From: Clostridiales bacterium UBA1763
GTDB taxonomy: Bacteria; Bacillota; Clostridia; Oscillospirales; Oscillospiraceae
Assembly (NCBI GenBank): GCA_002314685.1
Contig: DCHB01000026.1
Span: 743-64,742, forward strand
Length of the DNA: 64,000 nt
Direction: 5' to 3'
Position 1 is the first letter of the stretch. Each line of letters opens with the position of its first letter. Both the position numbers and the translations under genes were made by a program. The notes beneath the pieces are model-generated. The model was given only the letters and a program-made list of their open reading frames with translations, was not told where the DNA came from and did not search any database. Shown here one piece after another: positions 7,883-15,092 of this stretch.

Positions 7883-9707
7883 AGCGTCCTCCCTTCAATA
7901 GCTTTGCCGCACCGCAGGCTGAGCACTGCTTACGGCAGTCGGGTGATAGCTCGGATTTATAGCACTGCTCACGCTCATGCCACAAATGCTCCTCCCTTAC
8001 ACCGACATCGACCATAGCCCACGGCATTACCTCGTCGCGGCTGCGGGGTCTGTGAGCATAAAAGCTCGGATCAACTCCCGCATCCTCAAACGCCTTCATC
8101 CATTTGTCAAAGTCGAAATAATCGCTCCACGCCTGAAGTCTGCCGCCTGAGCGCCATACATTTTCGATTACCTTGCCCATGCGTCTGTCGCCGCGTGAGA
8201 GTGTTGCCTCAATATAGCTTGTCTGCGGGTCGTGCCAGTTATAAACAACGTTCTTTGCCTTTATGCTTTCACGCAGAAGATTTACCTTGCGGATATACTC
8301 ATCCATTGTATTCTGACATTCCCACTGGAAGGGGCTGTGGGGCTTGGGCACAAAGCAGGAGGTCGAGACGGTTATGCGCACTCCCCTGTTTTTGTTCGTT
8401 GCGTACAGCCTCCATGTGTGCAGTACCTGATTTGCAAGCTCTGCTATGCCGAGTATATCCTCATCGGTCTCGGTAGGCAGACCGAGCATGAAATACAGCT
8501 TAACATTGTTCCAACCGCCCTCAAATGCGAGACGGCAGGTGTTGAGCAAATCCTCCTCGGTGACATTCTTGTTTATTGCGTCGCGCAGACGCTGACTGCC
8601 TGCCTCGGGCGCAAAGGTCAGACCGCTTTTGCGGGTTTTCTGAATACGGTGCATAATCTCGATTGAGAAGTTATCTGCTCTTAATGATGGCAGAGATAGA
8701 CCTATACTGCGGGGCTCGCAGTAATCAAGTAGTCCGTCACACAGGCAGGACAGCTCTCTGTAATCGCTTGAGGACAGTGAGAGCAGGGTTATATCCTGAC
8801 AGCCTGTGTTTTTAAGCAGTGCCTTGCCCTGCTCTACTAAAAGCTCGGGGCTTTTTGCTCTTATCGGTCTGTATGTATGTCCCGCCTGACAGAAGCGACA
8901 GCCGCGTACACAGCCGCGGAACAGCTCAAGATTGACTCTGTCGTGAATTACCTCAGTTGAGGGGACGATTGGATTTAAGGGAAAATGCACCTTGTCAAGG
9001 TCTGTTATTATGCGCTTTGTAACACGCTCGGGTGCACCCTCAGCAACATTAAATTCTTTTATGGTGAAGTCATCGTTATACACAGGCTCGTAAAAGCTCG
9101 GCACCAATACACCGCCGATTTTCGATGCCTTCTGCAAAAACTGCTCCTTGCTCCATGAATTGAGCTTTGCCTCGTGCAGAAGCTCGAGCAGCTCATTGTT
9201 CATTTCCTCGCCCTCACCGAGCAGGAAAATGTCGATAAAATCCGCCATGGGCTCGGGGTTTAATGCCGCAGTGCCGCCCGCAATAACAAGGGGCAAAAGC
9301 TCGGTACGCTCATTTGAGTGTATGGGTACGCCCGCCATATCGAGCATATCGAGTACAGTTGTATATGCCATTTCATAGCCGATTGAAAAGGCAATAACAT
9401 CGTGCTCATTTATACTGTCGCCGCTTTCGAGGGCGTAGAGCTTTATATCCTCTTTTTTCATCTGCTCGTACATATCGCCCCACGGCGCAAAAACACGCTC
9501 GCACCAGACATACGGGAGCTCGTTCATAGTGGCATACAGTATGCCCATACCGAGATTGGACATACCTATCTCGTAGGTATCGGGAAAGCAGAAGGCAACG
9601 CGCAGGTCAACCTCGTCTTTGTTTTTTATTATCTGATTATATTCTCCGCCCGTATAGCGTGCGGGCTTTTGAACCTTTGGCAAAATGCGTTCAAGTCTTT
9701 TATCCAT
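7872..9707 (-). CDS. Radical SAM protein, TIGR03960 (B12-binding-like N-terminus)
   Basis: The 611-residue protein has an N-terminal Rossmann-like half resembling a cobalamin-binding domain (AFCFPDTYEIGMSNLGM and GGTAALNPEPMADF), and a radical SAM barrel with the iron-sulphur cysteines C266, C270 and C273 in GCVRGCRFCQAG. It ends in a cysteine-rich tail (CRKQCSACGA). The N-terminal half lacks an obvious DxHxxG cobalamin-ligand motif, so B12 binding is doubtful. Members of TIGR03960 occur almost always with DUF2344, as here; their substrate is unknown, with RNA or ribosome modification a guess from the neighbouring rplS. The promoter at 9738-9766 overlaps the end of spoIVFB. Confidence 0.9.
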   Translation of the reverse strand: MDKRLERILPKVQKPARYTGGEYNQIIKNKDEVDLRVAFCFPDTYEIGMSNLGMGILYATMNELPYVWCERVFAPWGDMYEQMKKEDIKLYALESGDSINEHDVIAFSIGYEMAYTTVLDMLDMAGVPIHSNERTELLPLVIAGGTAALNPEPMADFIDIFLLGEGEEMNNELLELLHEAKLNSWSKEQFLQKASKIGGVLVPSFYEPVYNDDFTIKEFNVAEGAPERVTKRIITDLDKVHFPLNPIVPSTEVIHDRVNLELFRGCVRGCRFCQAGHTYRPIRAKSPELLVEQGKALLKNTGCQDITLLSLSSSDYRELSCLCDGLLDYCEPRSIGLSLPSLRADNFSIEIMHRIQKTRKSGLTFAPEAGSQRLRDAINKNVTEEDLLNTCRLAFEGGWNNVKLYFMLGLPTETDEDILGIAELANQVLHTWRLYATNKNRGVRITVSTSCFVPKPHSPFQWECQNTMDEYIRKVNLLRESIKAKNVVYNWHDPQTSYIEATLSRGDRRMGKVIENVWRSGGRLQAWSDYFDFDKWMKAFEDAGVDPSFYAHRPRSRDEVMPWAMVDVGVREEHLWHEREQCYKSELSPDCRKQCSACGAAKLLKGGRCDG

Positions 9708-9737
9708 AGCTTATCTCCGTGAAAAAATGTCTATGTA

Positions 9738-9766
9738 ATTTTACAACAAGCCTTATGTTTTTACAA
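9738..9766 (-). promoter_or_regulatory. Sigma-A type promoter of the radical SAM operon
   Basis: On the minus strand TTGTAA (9766-9761) and TAAAAT (9743-9738) are 17 bases apart. The -35 box lies inside the last codons of spoIVFB, which would let the radical SAM gene be read independently of the sporulation genes upstream. Confidence 0.5.
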
Positions 9767-10328
9767 TACCCGTTTGCTTAATTAAAATCCATACACCCGC
9801 AATAAACAGTGCCGCGCCGTATGATTTGCGTATCAGCACTGCGCCTATAAAAAGCAAAGCCCCGCCCACTGCAAGCCCCGAAGCATCCATAACTTTATCT
9901 GATACATAAGAGTCGAAGCACTTATCGAACAGAAATTTCAGCAGTCTGCCGCCGTCAAGCGGAAGCGCGGGCAGGCAGTTATACAGCGATAAAAGAAGGC
10001 TTATGCCTGCGGTTTTCAGCAGGTAGGTGTTTTGCGTAATGCCGCCGTATTTTGACGCTGTTAATGCAAGAGCAAAGCCGAATAAGGGTCCTGCCGCAAT
10101 ACACATCACCTCTCCGATCGCCGAATTTACGCCCGAATAAGCCATACACAAGCCCGAAAGATTAAAGCTTGCACTTTTTATATTGCCGCCGAGGGCCTTA
10201 ATTGCGATTACATGACCCATTTCGTGCACAAAAACGGCTGAAAACAATGCCGTAATGCCCGATAAGCCGTCAAAAAAATATACGGCGGACAAGAGCAGAA
10301 TTGCTCCCGCGCTGATATCATTTTTCAT
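9753..10328 (-). CDS. spoIVFB: SpoIVFB-like site-2 membrane metalloprotease
   Basis: The 191-residue membrane protein is an M50B intramembrane zinc protease. The zinc-binding HEMGH motif is at residues 35-39 inside a membrane segment, and the third ligand lies in the LPLDGGR motif (residues 122-128). Several hydrophobic segments follow. In Bacillus SpoIVFB cuts the pro-peptide from sigma-K in the mother cell membrane around the forespore. Here its start overlaps by four bases the end of a LytM-domain gene in the place of SpoIVFA, and sigK and bofA are both in this window, which supports the assignment over a general site-2 protease. Confidence 0.85.
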   Translation of the reverse strand: MKNDISAGAILLLSAVYFFDGLSGITALFSAVFVHEMGHVIAIKALGGNIKSASFNLSGLCMAYSGVNSAIGEVMCIAAGPLFGFALALTASKYGGITQNTYLLKTAGISLLLSLYNCLPALPLDGGRLLKFLFDKCFDSYVSDKVMDASGLAVGGALLFIGAVLIRKSYGAALFIAGVWILIKQTGIVKT

Positions 10329-11095
10329 AGATAGAACTCGGGATTATAATAAGTTTCGCCCTTCATAAGCTCAAAATGCAAATGCGGACCCGTTGCCTCA
10401 CCCGTCTGCCCGACAAGTGCAATCCTCTCACCCTTATTAACCTCGCCCGAGCTTCTTAAAAGCTCACTGCAATGGGCGTAGAGCGTTCTGTATCCTCCCG
10501 CGTGGTCAATTATCATGTACTTGCCGTAGCTGTCATTTTCTCCGATTGCGTATATGCTACCGTCGGCAAAGGCACAAATTTTCTCTCCCTCGTCGGCGGC
10601 AAAATCCGTGCCGAAATGGTATCTGACCTCGTTTAATATCGGGTGCAGTCTGAATCCGAAGCCCGAGGAGGTCAGACCCTCTACGGGTGATGTGAAATCA
10701 AACGGGAGCGTTATTATATCAAGGCTCACATTAGTAGGCACAGCATACTCCGAATACGCCTCCTGCGACTTATAAAACGCCGTAACCTTCGGAGACTGCG
10801 TCGGCTCGGGCGTAGGCGTTGAAGTCGGTACGGGTGTAGGTGTCGGAGTCGGTGTTGCTTTAGGGGTGGGTGTCGGTGTTATCTTTTCCTCTTTTTCAAA
10901 GTTAAAGGCTTCAATTATGCCCTCATCGGCAATTCTTTCGCCTAATTTAATAACAGTCTGCGTTTGCCCGTCCTCAACCTCAAGCACCTGTTCAATGCAC
11001 TCTCGCACCTCAAACGCGGCGGTAGGAATCAGGATTTTCAGCGCGGTCAGGGCAATAAAAATTCCCGCAGACACATAAAGCTTAAATTCACTCAA
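10325..11095 (-). CDS. LytM/M23 metallopeptidase, SpoIVFA-like partner of SpoIVFB
   Basis: The 256-residue protein has one N-terminal membrane segment (residues 7-26), a short domain, a Thr-Pro linker (73-102) and a C-terminal LytM domain. The M23 metal ligands look intact: H160 and D164 (HFGTD), H207 (YAHCS) and the H238-x-H240 pair (HLHFE). Bacillus SpoIVFA, which anchors SpoIVFB, has a similar layout with a degenerate LytM domain. This one could therefore be a SpoIVFA equivalent, an active endopeptidase, or both. The start is a TTG with a GAGGTG site seven bases upstream. It is coupled to spoIVFB by a four-base overlap. Confidence 0.8.
   Translation of the reverse strand: MSEFKLYVSAGIFIALTALKILIPTAAFEVRECIEQVLEVEDGQTQTVIKLGERIADEGIIEAFNFEKEEKITPTPTPKATPTPTPTPVPTSTPTPEPTQSPKVTAFYKSQEAYSEYAVPTNVSLDIITLPFDFTSPVEGLTSSGFGFRLHPILNEVRYHFGTDFAADEGEKICAFADGSIYAIGENDSYGKYMIIDHAGGYRTLYAHCSELLRSSGEVNKGERIALVGQTGEATGPHLHFELMKGETYYNPEFYL
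10790..10879 (-). repeat. Degenerate tandem repeat encoding a Thr-Pro linker
   Basis: About 90 bases of near-repetitive sequence encode alternating Thr and Pro at residues 73-102 of the LytM protein. It is a flexible extracytoplasmic spacer between the membrane anchor and the enzyme domain, a stretch prone to length change by slippage. Confidence 0.8.
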
Positions 11096-11159
11096 AGCTT
11101 GTCACCTCGGGAAAGTATATTTTTACAGCTTCAAGATAATAACCGCACTTAAATATTTC

Positions 11160-11188
11160 TTGACAATAACACCTTTGCTGATTATAAT
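11160..11188 (+). promoter_or_regulatory. Consensus sigma-A promoter of tRNA-Pro
   Basis: TTGACA (11160-11165) and TATAAT (11183-11188) are perfect consensus boxes 17 bases apart, ending 14 bases before the tRNA. Confidence 0.93.
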
Positions 11189-11202
11189 GATAAAGCTGAT
11201 TT

Positions 11203-11278
11203 CGGGGTGTAGCGCAGCTGGTAGCGCGCTTGGTTCGGGACCAAGAGGCCGGGAGTTCAAGTCTCCCCACTCCGACCA
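11203..11278 (+). tRNA. tRNA-Pro (anticodon CGG)
   Basis: A 76-base cloverleaf: the acceptor stem pairs CGGGGTG with CACTCCG (one G-U pair), the D-loop holds the usual AGCGCAGCTGGTAGCGC pattern, the anticodon stem CTTGG/CCAAG encloses loop TTCGGGA, and the T-loop is GTTCAAG. The anticodon CGG reads the proline codon CCG. The CCA end is encoded. It has a perfect promoter and an intrinsic terminator, so it is a single-gene transcript. Confidence 0.97.
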
Positions 11279-11280
11279 GA

Positions 11281-11310
11281 AAAAAGCTCATCCTATTGGA
11301 TGAGCTTTTT
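11281..11310 (+). terminator. Intrinsic terminator of tRNA-Pro
   Basis: A 13-bp perfect stem (AAAAAGCTCATCC with GGATGAGCTTTTT) with a four-base loop and a T-rich 3' arm directly follows the tRNA CCA. Confidence 0.92.
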
Positions 11311-11314
11311 CAAT

Positions 11315-11485
11315 TAAATCCACCCTGTTTGGGTGGGCTAAATCGCTTCGCGGTTAAATCCACTGTCGTGGATGAAATCCGCCTCGACGGCGGGCGAGTG
11401 GATTTGATTTCATCGAAGCCGAAGGTTTCGATTTCATCCGAGGCTATACCGAGGATTTCATCATTCATAGTACGATTTCACTATT
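11315..11485. repeat. Palindrome-rich non-coding island between two tRNA genes
   Basis: About 170 bases without a credible gene hold a chain of small hairpins: CCACCC/GGGTGG (11322-11338), CGC/GCG, ATCCAC/GTGGAT (about 11358-11373), CGCC/GGCG, and CGAAGCC/GGTTTCG. A short element, GATTTCAT or its close variants, recurs at least five times in both orientations between them. The pattern looks like a REP- or MITE-type palindromic repeat rather than a coding or CRISPR sequence: there are no equal spacers and no long direct repeats. It lies exactly between the terminators of the two convergent tRNA genes, a typical landing place for such repeats. Confidence 0.6.
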
Positions 11486-11490
11486 CAACA

Positions 11491-11527
11491 AAAAACCTCT
11501 TTTGTCGAAAGACAAAAGAGGTTTTCT
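11491..11527 (-). terminator. Intrinsic terminator of tRNA-Gly
   Basis: A 15-bp perfect stem (11492-11506 with 11511-11525) closed by a GAAA-type tetraloop, with a T-run on the minus strand, lies directly downstream of the tRNA-Gly gene. Confidence 0.9.
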
Positions 11528-11529
11528 AT

Positions 11530-11605
11530 TGGAGCGGGCAACGAGACTCGAACTCGCTACCTCCACCTTGGCAAGGTGGCGCTCTACCGGATGAGCTATG
11601 CCCGC
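11530..11605 (-). tRNA. tRNA-Gly (anticodon GCC)
   Basis: A 76-base cloverleaf on the minus strand: acceptor stem GCGGGCA with TGCCCGC, anticodon stem CCACC/GGTGG enclosing TTGCCAA, T-loop GTTCGAG, and an encoded TCCA end. Anticodon GCC reads GGC and GGU glycine codons. It has its own extended -10 promoter and a strong terminator. Confidence 0.97.
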
Positions 11606-11621
11606 ACGCGGAACATGATTG

Positions 11622-11649
11622 ATTTTAGCACACAATTTGCATTTGTCAA
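11622..11649 (-). promoter_or_regulatory. Sigma-A promoter of tRNA-Gly
   Basis: On the minus strand TTGACA (11649-11644) and TAAAAT (11627-11622) are 16 bases apart, with TGC in front of the -10 (extended -10). It ends 16 bases before the tRNA and just after the yitT stop codon. Confidence 0.88.
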
Positions 11650-11674
11650 GCAAAAATTTCATGTTCTGCTTATT

Positions 11675-12541
11675 TTAACTGAAATCGGATATATCGCCGA
11701 AGCCCTTGCCGAAGACATTTTTTGCGTCGGTCACGATGAAAAAGGCGTTTTCGTCAACGTTCTTAATCATCTTTCGGATCTGGCTTATCTGCGTGCGCTT
11801 TACAACGCACAAAAGCACCTGCTTATTCTGCTTTGAATACGCGCCCTTGCCCTCGAGTATGGTCACGCCTCTGTGCAGGCTCGCGGTAATATCGTCTATT
11901 ATCTGCTCGCTTTTTTCGCTTATTATATAGCAGACGTTGGAGTTGTCGATACCGTAAAGTACGAGGTCAACGACCTTCGACACAACAAACATCGCTATTA
12001 CTGCATACATCGCCGCCTCAACCTTGTTGAAGATGAGGGCAAATGCAACGATTATGACAAAGTCGGTGCCGAGCACCAAGGTGCCGAAGTTAATATACGG
12101 AAAGCGGAGGCGGATAAACTTTGCTATTATATCCGTGCCGCCCGTCGTTGCTCCCGCATAATACACTATGCCGAGACCGAGTCCCTTGACTGCGCCGCCG
12201 ATTATACACGCAAGGAGCATATCATCAGTCGGCGCATAGCTAATGAGTGCAAATAAATCGACGAATACGGACGACAGCACCATTCCGACAAGCGAGCTTA
12301 TTATAAAGCCCGTGCCGAAGTGCTTCCATGCGATGACAAACAGCGGAATGTTGAGAATAATCGTCAGCACGCCGACGGGGAGATTCGTCAGCATATTGAT
12401 TATCATTGCAATACCGCTTACACCGCCAACAATTATTGAGTTCGGATACAGAAAGAACTGAAAGCCGACGGCATACAGTGCAGAGCCGAGAGTAATGAGA
12501 AAGTATTTGATTATATAGTCGCTAATTTCAACCTGCTTCAT
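11675..12541 (-). CDS. YitT family membrane protein (DUF161-DUF2179)
   Basis: The 288-residue protein has five or six membrane segments in the first 190 residues (for example the VGGVSGIAMIINML and YYAGATTGGTDIIAKF segments typical of YitT) and a C-terminal soluble DUF2179 domain (residues about 205-285) with the VTILEGKGAYSKQNKQVLLCVV core. The family is widespread in Firmicutes, often in several copies; its transport role is unproven. The start has a GAGG site that overlaps the parC stop codon, only eight bases away, so it is probably the last gene of the parE-parC transcript. Confidence 0.9.
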   Translation of the reverse strand: MKQVEISDYIIKYFLITLGSALYAVGFQFFLYPNSIIVGGVSGIAMIINMLTNLPVGVLTIILNIPLFVIAWKHFGTGFIISSLVGMVLSSVFVDLFALISYAPTDDMLLACIIGGAVKGLGLGIVYYAGATTGGTDIIAKFIRLRFPYINFGTLVLGTDFVIIVAFALIFNKVEAAMYAVIAMFVVSKVVDLVLYGIDNSNVCYIISEKSEQIIDDITASLHRGVTILEGKGAYSKQNKQVLLCVVKRTQISQIRKMIKNVDENAFFIVTDAKNVFGKGFGDISDFS

Positions 12542-12549
12542 GATAGTCC

Positions 12550-14787
12550 TCAGTCAATAAGAGACATCTGCGTCTCTCCCCTGTCCTCGTCCTTGAGCAA
12601 CGCGCCCGCACCGGGCAGACTGCGCACGCGGTATCGTGAAATATTCTTGATTACCGTATTTGACAGTATTGCCGCAGAGCACAGCTTATGATTTTTCTTC
12701 AGGCTCATTCCCGCGACGCCCTGAGTTGTTCTGCTTGTTTTTATCTGCAGAAGTGAGGTGTTGAAAACAAGTGCTCTTCCGTCAGTGGAGAACATTGCGA
12801 CATCGGTCTCCGCGTCGATTGCGATGATTTCAACAAGCGGGCTTTTATCGCTGTAAGCGTTAATTAGCTTTTTGCGGTTTGTTTTGGTCTCGTAGCCCGA
12901 CATTTCAAGTCTTGCTATCTTGCCGTTTTCAAACATGAGCAGGAGATTTTTCTTATAATCACCCGGACATAGCACAGTTACAATTCTCTCGCCGTCGTCC
13001 ATTTCAAGCTTTGAGGGCAGATACACGCCCAAATCCGATGCCTTCGTATTCTCGAAGTCGGAGAGCTTGGTTTTATAAACCTTTTGCCTGTCGGTGAAAA
13101 TGAGCAGCTCCTCGCGGTTTGACGAGTCAAACGAGGTTTTAAGCCCGTCGCCGTCCTTAAACTTCTGCTCTGAGTTCATGCGCAGTGACAAGGGTGTGAT
13201 TTTCTTAAAATAGCCCTCGTTAGAGAGGAATACCGTTACGGGATAGTCCTCAACGAGCTCGACCTCTTCAAGCTCTTCAATCTCGTTTGCATACACTATG
13301 CCCGTCTTTCTCGGACTCGGGTATTTTTTTATTATCTGCTTGAGCTCATTAATTATAATCGCCTTGATTTTACGGCGGTTTTTGAGTGTATCCTCGAGCT
13401 CCTCTATGGCTTTTTCAAGCTCATCTGTTTCGGCTACACGCTTTAATATATATTCGCGGTTTATATTGCGAAGCTTTATTTCCGCGACAAACTCTGCCTG
13501 AATTTTATCTATGCCGAAGCCCATCATAAGATTCGGCACGACCTCAGCCTCGAGCTCGGTGTTGCGGATTATGGCTATCGCCTTGTCTATATCAAGCAGA
13601 ATCTTCTCAAGTCCCTTGAGCAGATGCAGCTTATCCTTTTTCTTTGACAGGTCATAATACACTCTGCGGCGCACACATTCCGTTCTCCACGCGCACCACT
13701 CGCTTATAATTTCCCTGACACCCATTACACGGGGATTGCCCGCTACGAGAATATTGAAGTTGCACGGGAAGCTGTCCATAAGCGGAGTGAGCTTAAACAG
13801 CTTCTGCATGAGCTTTTCGGGGTCGGTGCCGCGTTTTAAGTCAATCGCAAGCTTCAGACCGCTTAAATCGGTCTCGTCACGCATATCGTTGATTTCGCGC
13901 ACCTTGCCCGCCTTAATAAGCTCTGCGACCTTATCAACTATTGCCTCGGTTGTTGTCGTATAAGGAATTTCGTATATCTCAATTATATTTTCCTTCTGCA
14001 CATAACGCCAGCGGGCTCTGACCTTAAAGCTACCTCTGCCCGTGTTATATATGCCCTCCATTTCACTGCGGTCATAGATTATCTCTCCGCCTGTGGAAAA
14101 ATCGGGCGCGGGCAGGCTTGCGAGCAAGTCACAGTCGGGGTCGGACAGATAATTTATCGTTGTCTGACATACCTCCTCGAGGTTGAAGCCGCAAATCTGG
14201 CTTGCCATACCGACGGCTATGCCCGTGTTGCTCGAAACAAGCACGTTCGGATAGGTCGTCGGAAGCAAGGTCGGCTCCTTTGTACTGCCGTCATAGTTAT
14301 CGACAAACTCGACTGTGTCCTGGTCTATATCCTTAAACAGCTCGGAGCATATAGGCGATAGCTTTGCCTCGGTATAACGCGAGGCGGCAAAGGACATATC
14401 CCTTGAATATACCTTGCCGAAGTTGCCTTTAGAATCGACAAACGGCACGAGCAGTGCATCGTGTCCCTTGGAAAGACGCACCATCGTCTCATATATCGCC
14501 GCATCGCCGTGGGGATTTAAGTGCATGGTCTGTCCGACAATGTTTGCGCTTTTTGTGCGCTTTCCGTTTAACAGTCCCATTTTATACATGGTATAGAGCA
14601 GCTTTCTGTGCGAGGGCTTAAAGCCGTCAATTTCGGGAATTGCACGGGATATGATGACGCTCATCGCATAGGGCATATAGTTCTGCTCAAGCGTTTCGGT
14701 TATGGGCTGCTCAAGCACCTCAGCTCTTAATCCGATGACATTGGGATTATTAAATTTTTTCTGTTCGGGAGCTTGTTTTTTAGCCAT
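12550..14787 (-). CDS. parC: DNA topoisomerase IV subunit A (type IIA, ParC/GyrA family)
   Basis: Cuts and rejoins DNA during decatenation. The 745-residue protein opens with the EQNYMPYAMSVIISRAIPEIDGFKPSHRK block and has the catalytic tyrosine in FAASRYTEAKL. The C-terminal beta-pinwheel (from about residue 505) is shorter than in gyrase A, and no canonical GyrA box is present; a basic GYETKTNRKKL stretch occupies a similar place. Together with length and the adjacent ParE this favours topoisomerase IV. A coiled helix region (about 420-480) joins the domains. It starts after a GGAAT ribosome site 12 bases downstream of the small zinc-ribbon gene. Confidence 0.9.
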   Translation of the reverse strand: MAKKQAPEQKKFNNPNVIGLRAEVLEQPITETLEQNYMPYAMSVIISRAIPEIDGFKPSHRKLLYTMYKMGLLNGKRTKSANIVGQTMHLNPHGDAAIYETMVRLSKGHDALLVPFVDSKGNFGKVYSRDMSFAASRYTEAKLSPICSELFKDIDQDTVEFVDNYDGSTKEPTLLPTTYPNVLVSSNTGIAVGMASQICGFNLEEVCQTTINYLSDPDCDLLASLPAPDFSTGGEIIYDRSEMEGIYNTGRGSFKVRARWRYVQKENIIEIYEIPYTTTTEAIVDKVAELIKAGKVREINDMRDETDLSGLKLAIDLKRGTDPEKLMQKLFKLTPLMDSFPCNFNILVAGNPRVMGVREIISEWCAWRTECVRRRVYYDLSKKKDKLHLLKGLEKILLDIDKAIAIIRNTELEAEVVPNLMMGFGIDKIQAEFVAEIKLRNINREYILKRVAETDELEKAIEELEDTLKNRRKIKAIIINELKQIIKKYPSPRKTGIVYANEIEELEEVELVEDYPVTVFLSNEGYFKKITPLSLRMNSEQKFKDGDGLKTSFDSSNREELLIFTDRQKVYKTKLSDFENTKASDLGVYLPSKLEMDDGERIVTVLCPGDYKKNLLLMFENGKIARLEMSGYETKTNRKKLINAYSDKSPLVEIIAIDAETDVAMFSTDGRALVFNTSLLQIKTSRTTQGVAGMSLKKNHKLCSAAILSNTVIKNISRYRVRSLPGAGALLKDEDRGETQMSLID

Positions 14788-14799
14788 GAATTATTCCTT

Positions 14800-15081
14800 T
14801 CAGCGCTTGCCCTTCTTCTTTACGCCTGTTTCAAAATTTCTGCGGCAGTGAGGACAGTGAGTCGCTTTGAAAAGTCCGAGATACACTCGCTTTCCGCAAT
14901 ACGGACATTTGCAGTAAACGGCAACTACCACAAACGAAAGCACAAAGCACACAAACGATGCTATTGAGGCATAAACGGGTGTCATTGAGCCCGTTTCCGC
15001 TGTTACTATACCGATAACGCACAGCACCACGCAAAATGCAAGTAAAAGCTTTACAAGATTTTTTGCTCTGTCAAACTTCAT
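14800..15081 (-). CDS. Small membrane protein with zinc-ribbon tail, between parE and parC
   Basis: I do not recognise a named family. The 93-residue protein has two membrane segments (about residues 10-28 and 37-56) and then a cytoplasmic zinc ribbon with C59-x2-C62 and C76-x2-C79, ending in a very basic tail (VKKKGKR). A GAGGTGG site upstream of the ATG and gaps of only 11-12 bases to parE and parC show it is translated as part of the topoisomerase IV operon. It may be a membrane tether or stress sensor, but nothing in the sequence proves a link to the enzyme. The codon use looks like that of its neighbours. Confidence 0.75.
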   Translation of the reverse strand: MKFDRAKNLVKLLLAFCVVLCVIGIVTAETGSMTPVYASIASFVCFVLSFVVVAVYCKCPYCGKRVYLGLFKATHCPHCRRNFETGVKKKGKR

Positions 15082-15092
15082 AACGCCACCTC

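Noticed and set aside
10790..10879. Tandem DNA repeat as a separate element
   Set aside because: It is in frame and encodes the Thr-Pro linker of the LytM protein.
11315..11485. CRISPR-like array between tRNA genes
   Set aside because: The repeated units are short, in both orientations and without equal spacers, and no cas genes are near.
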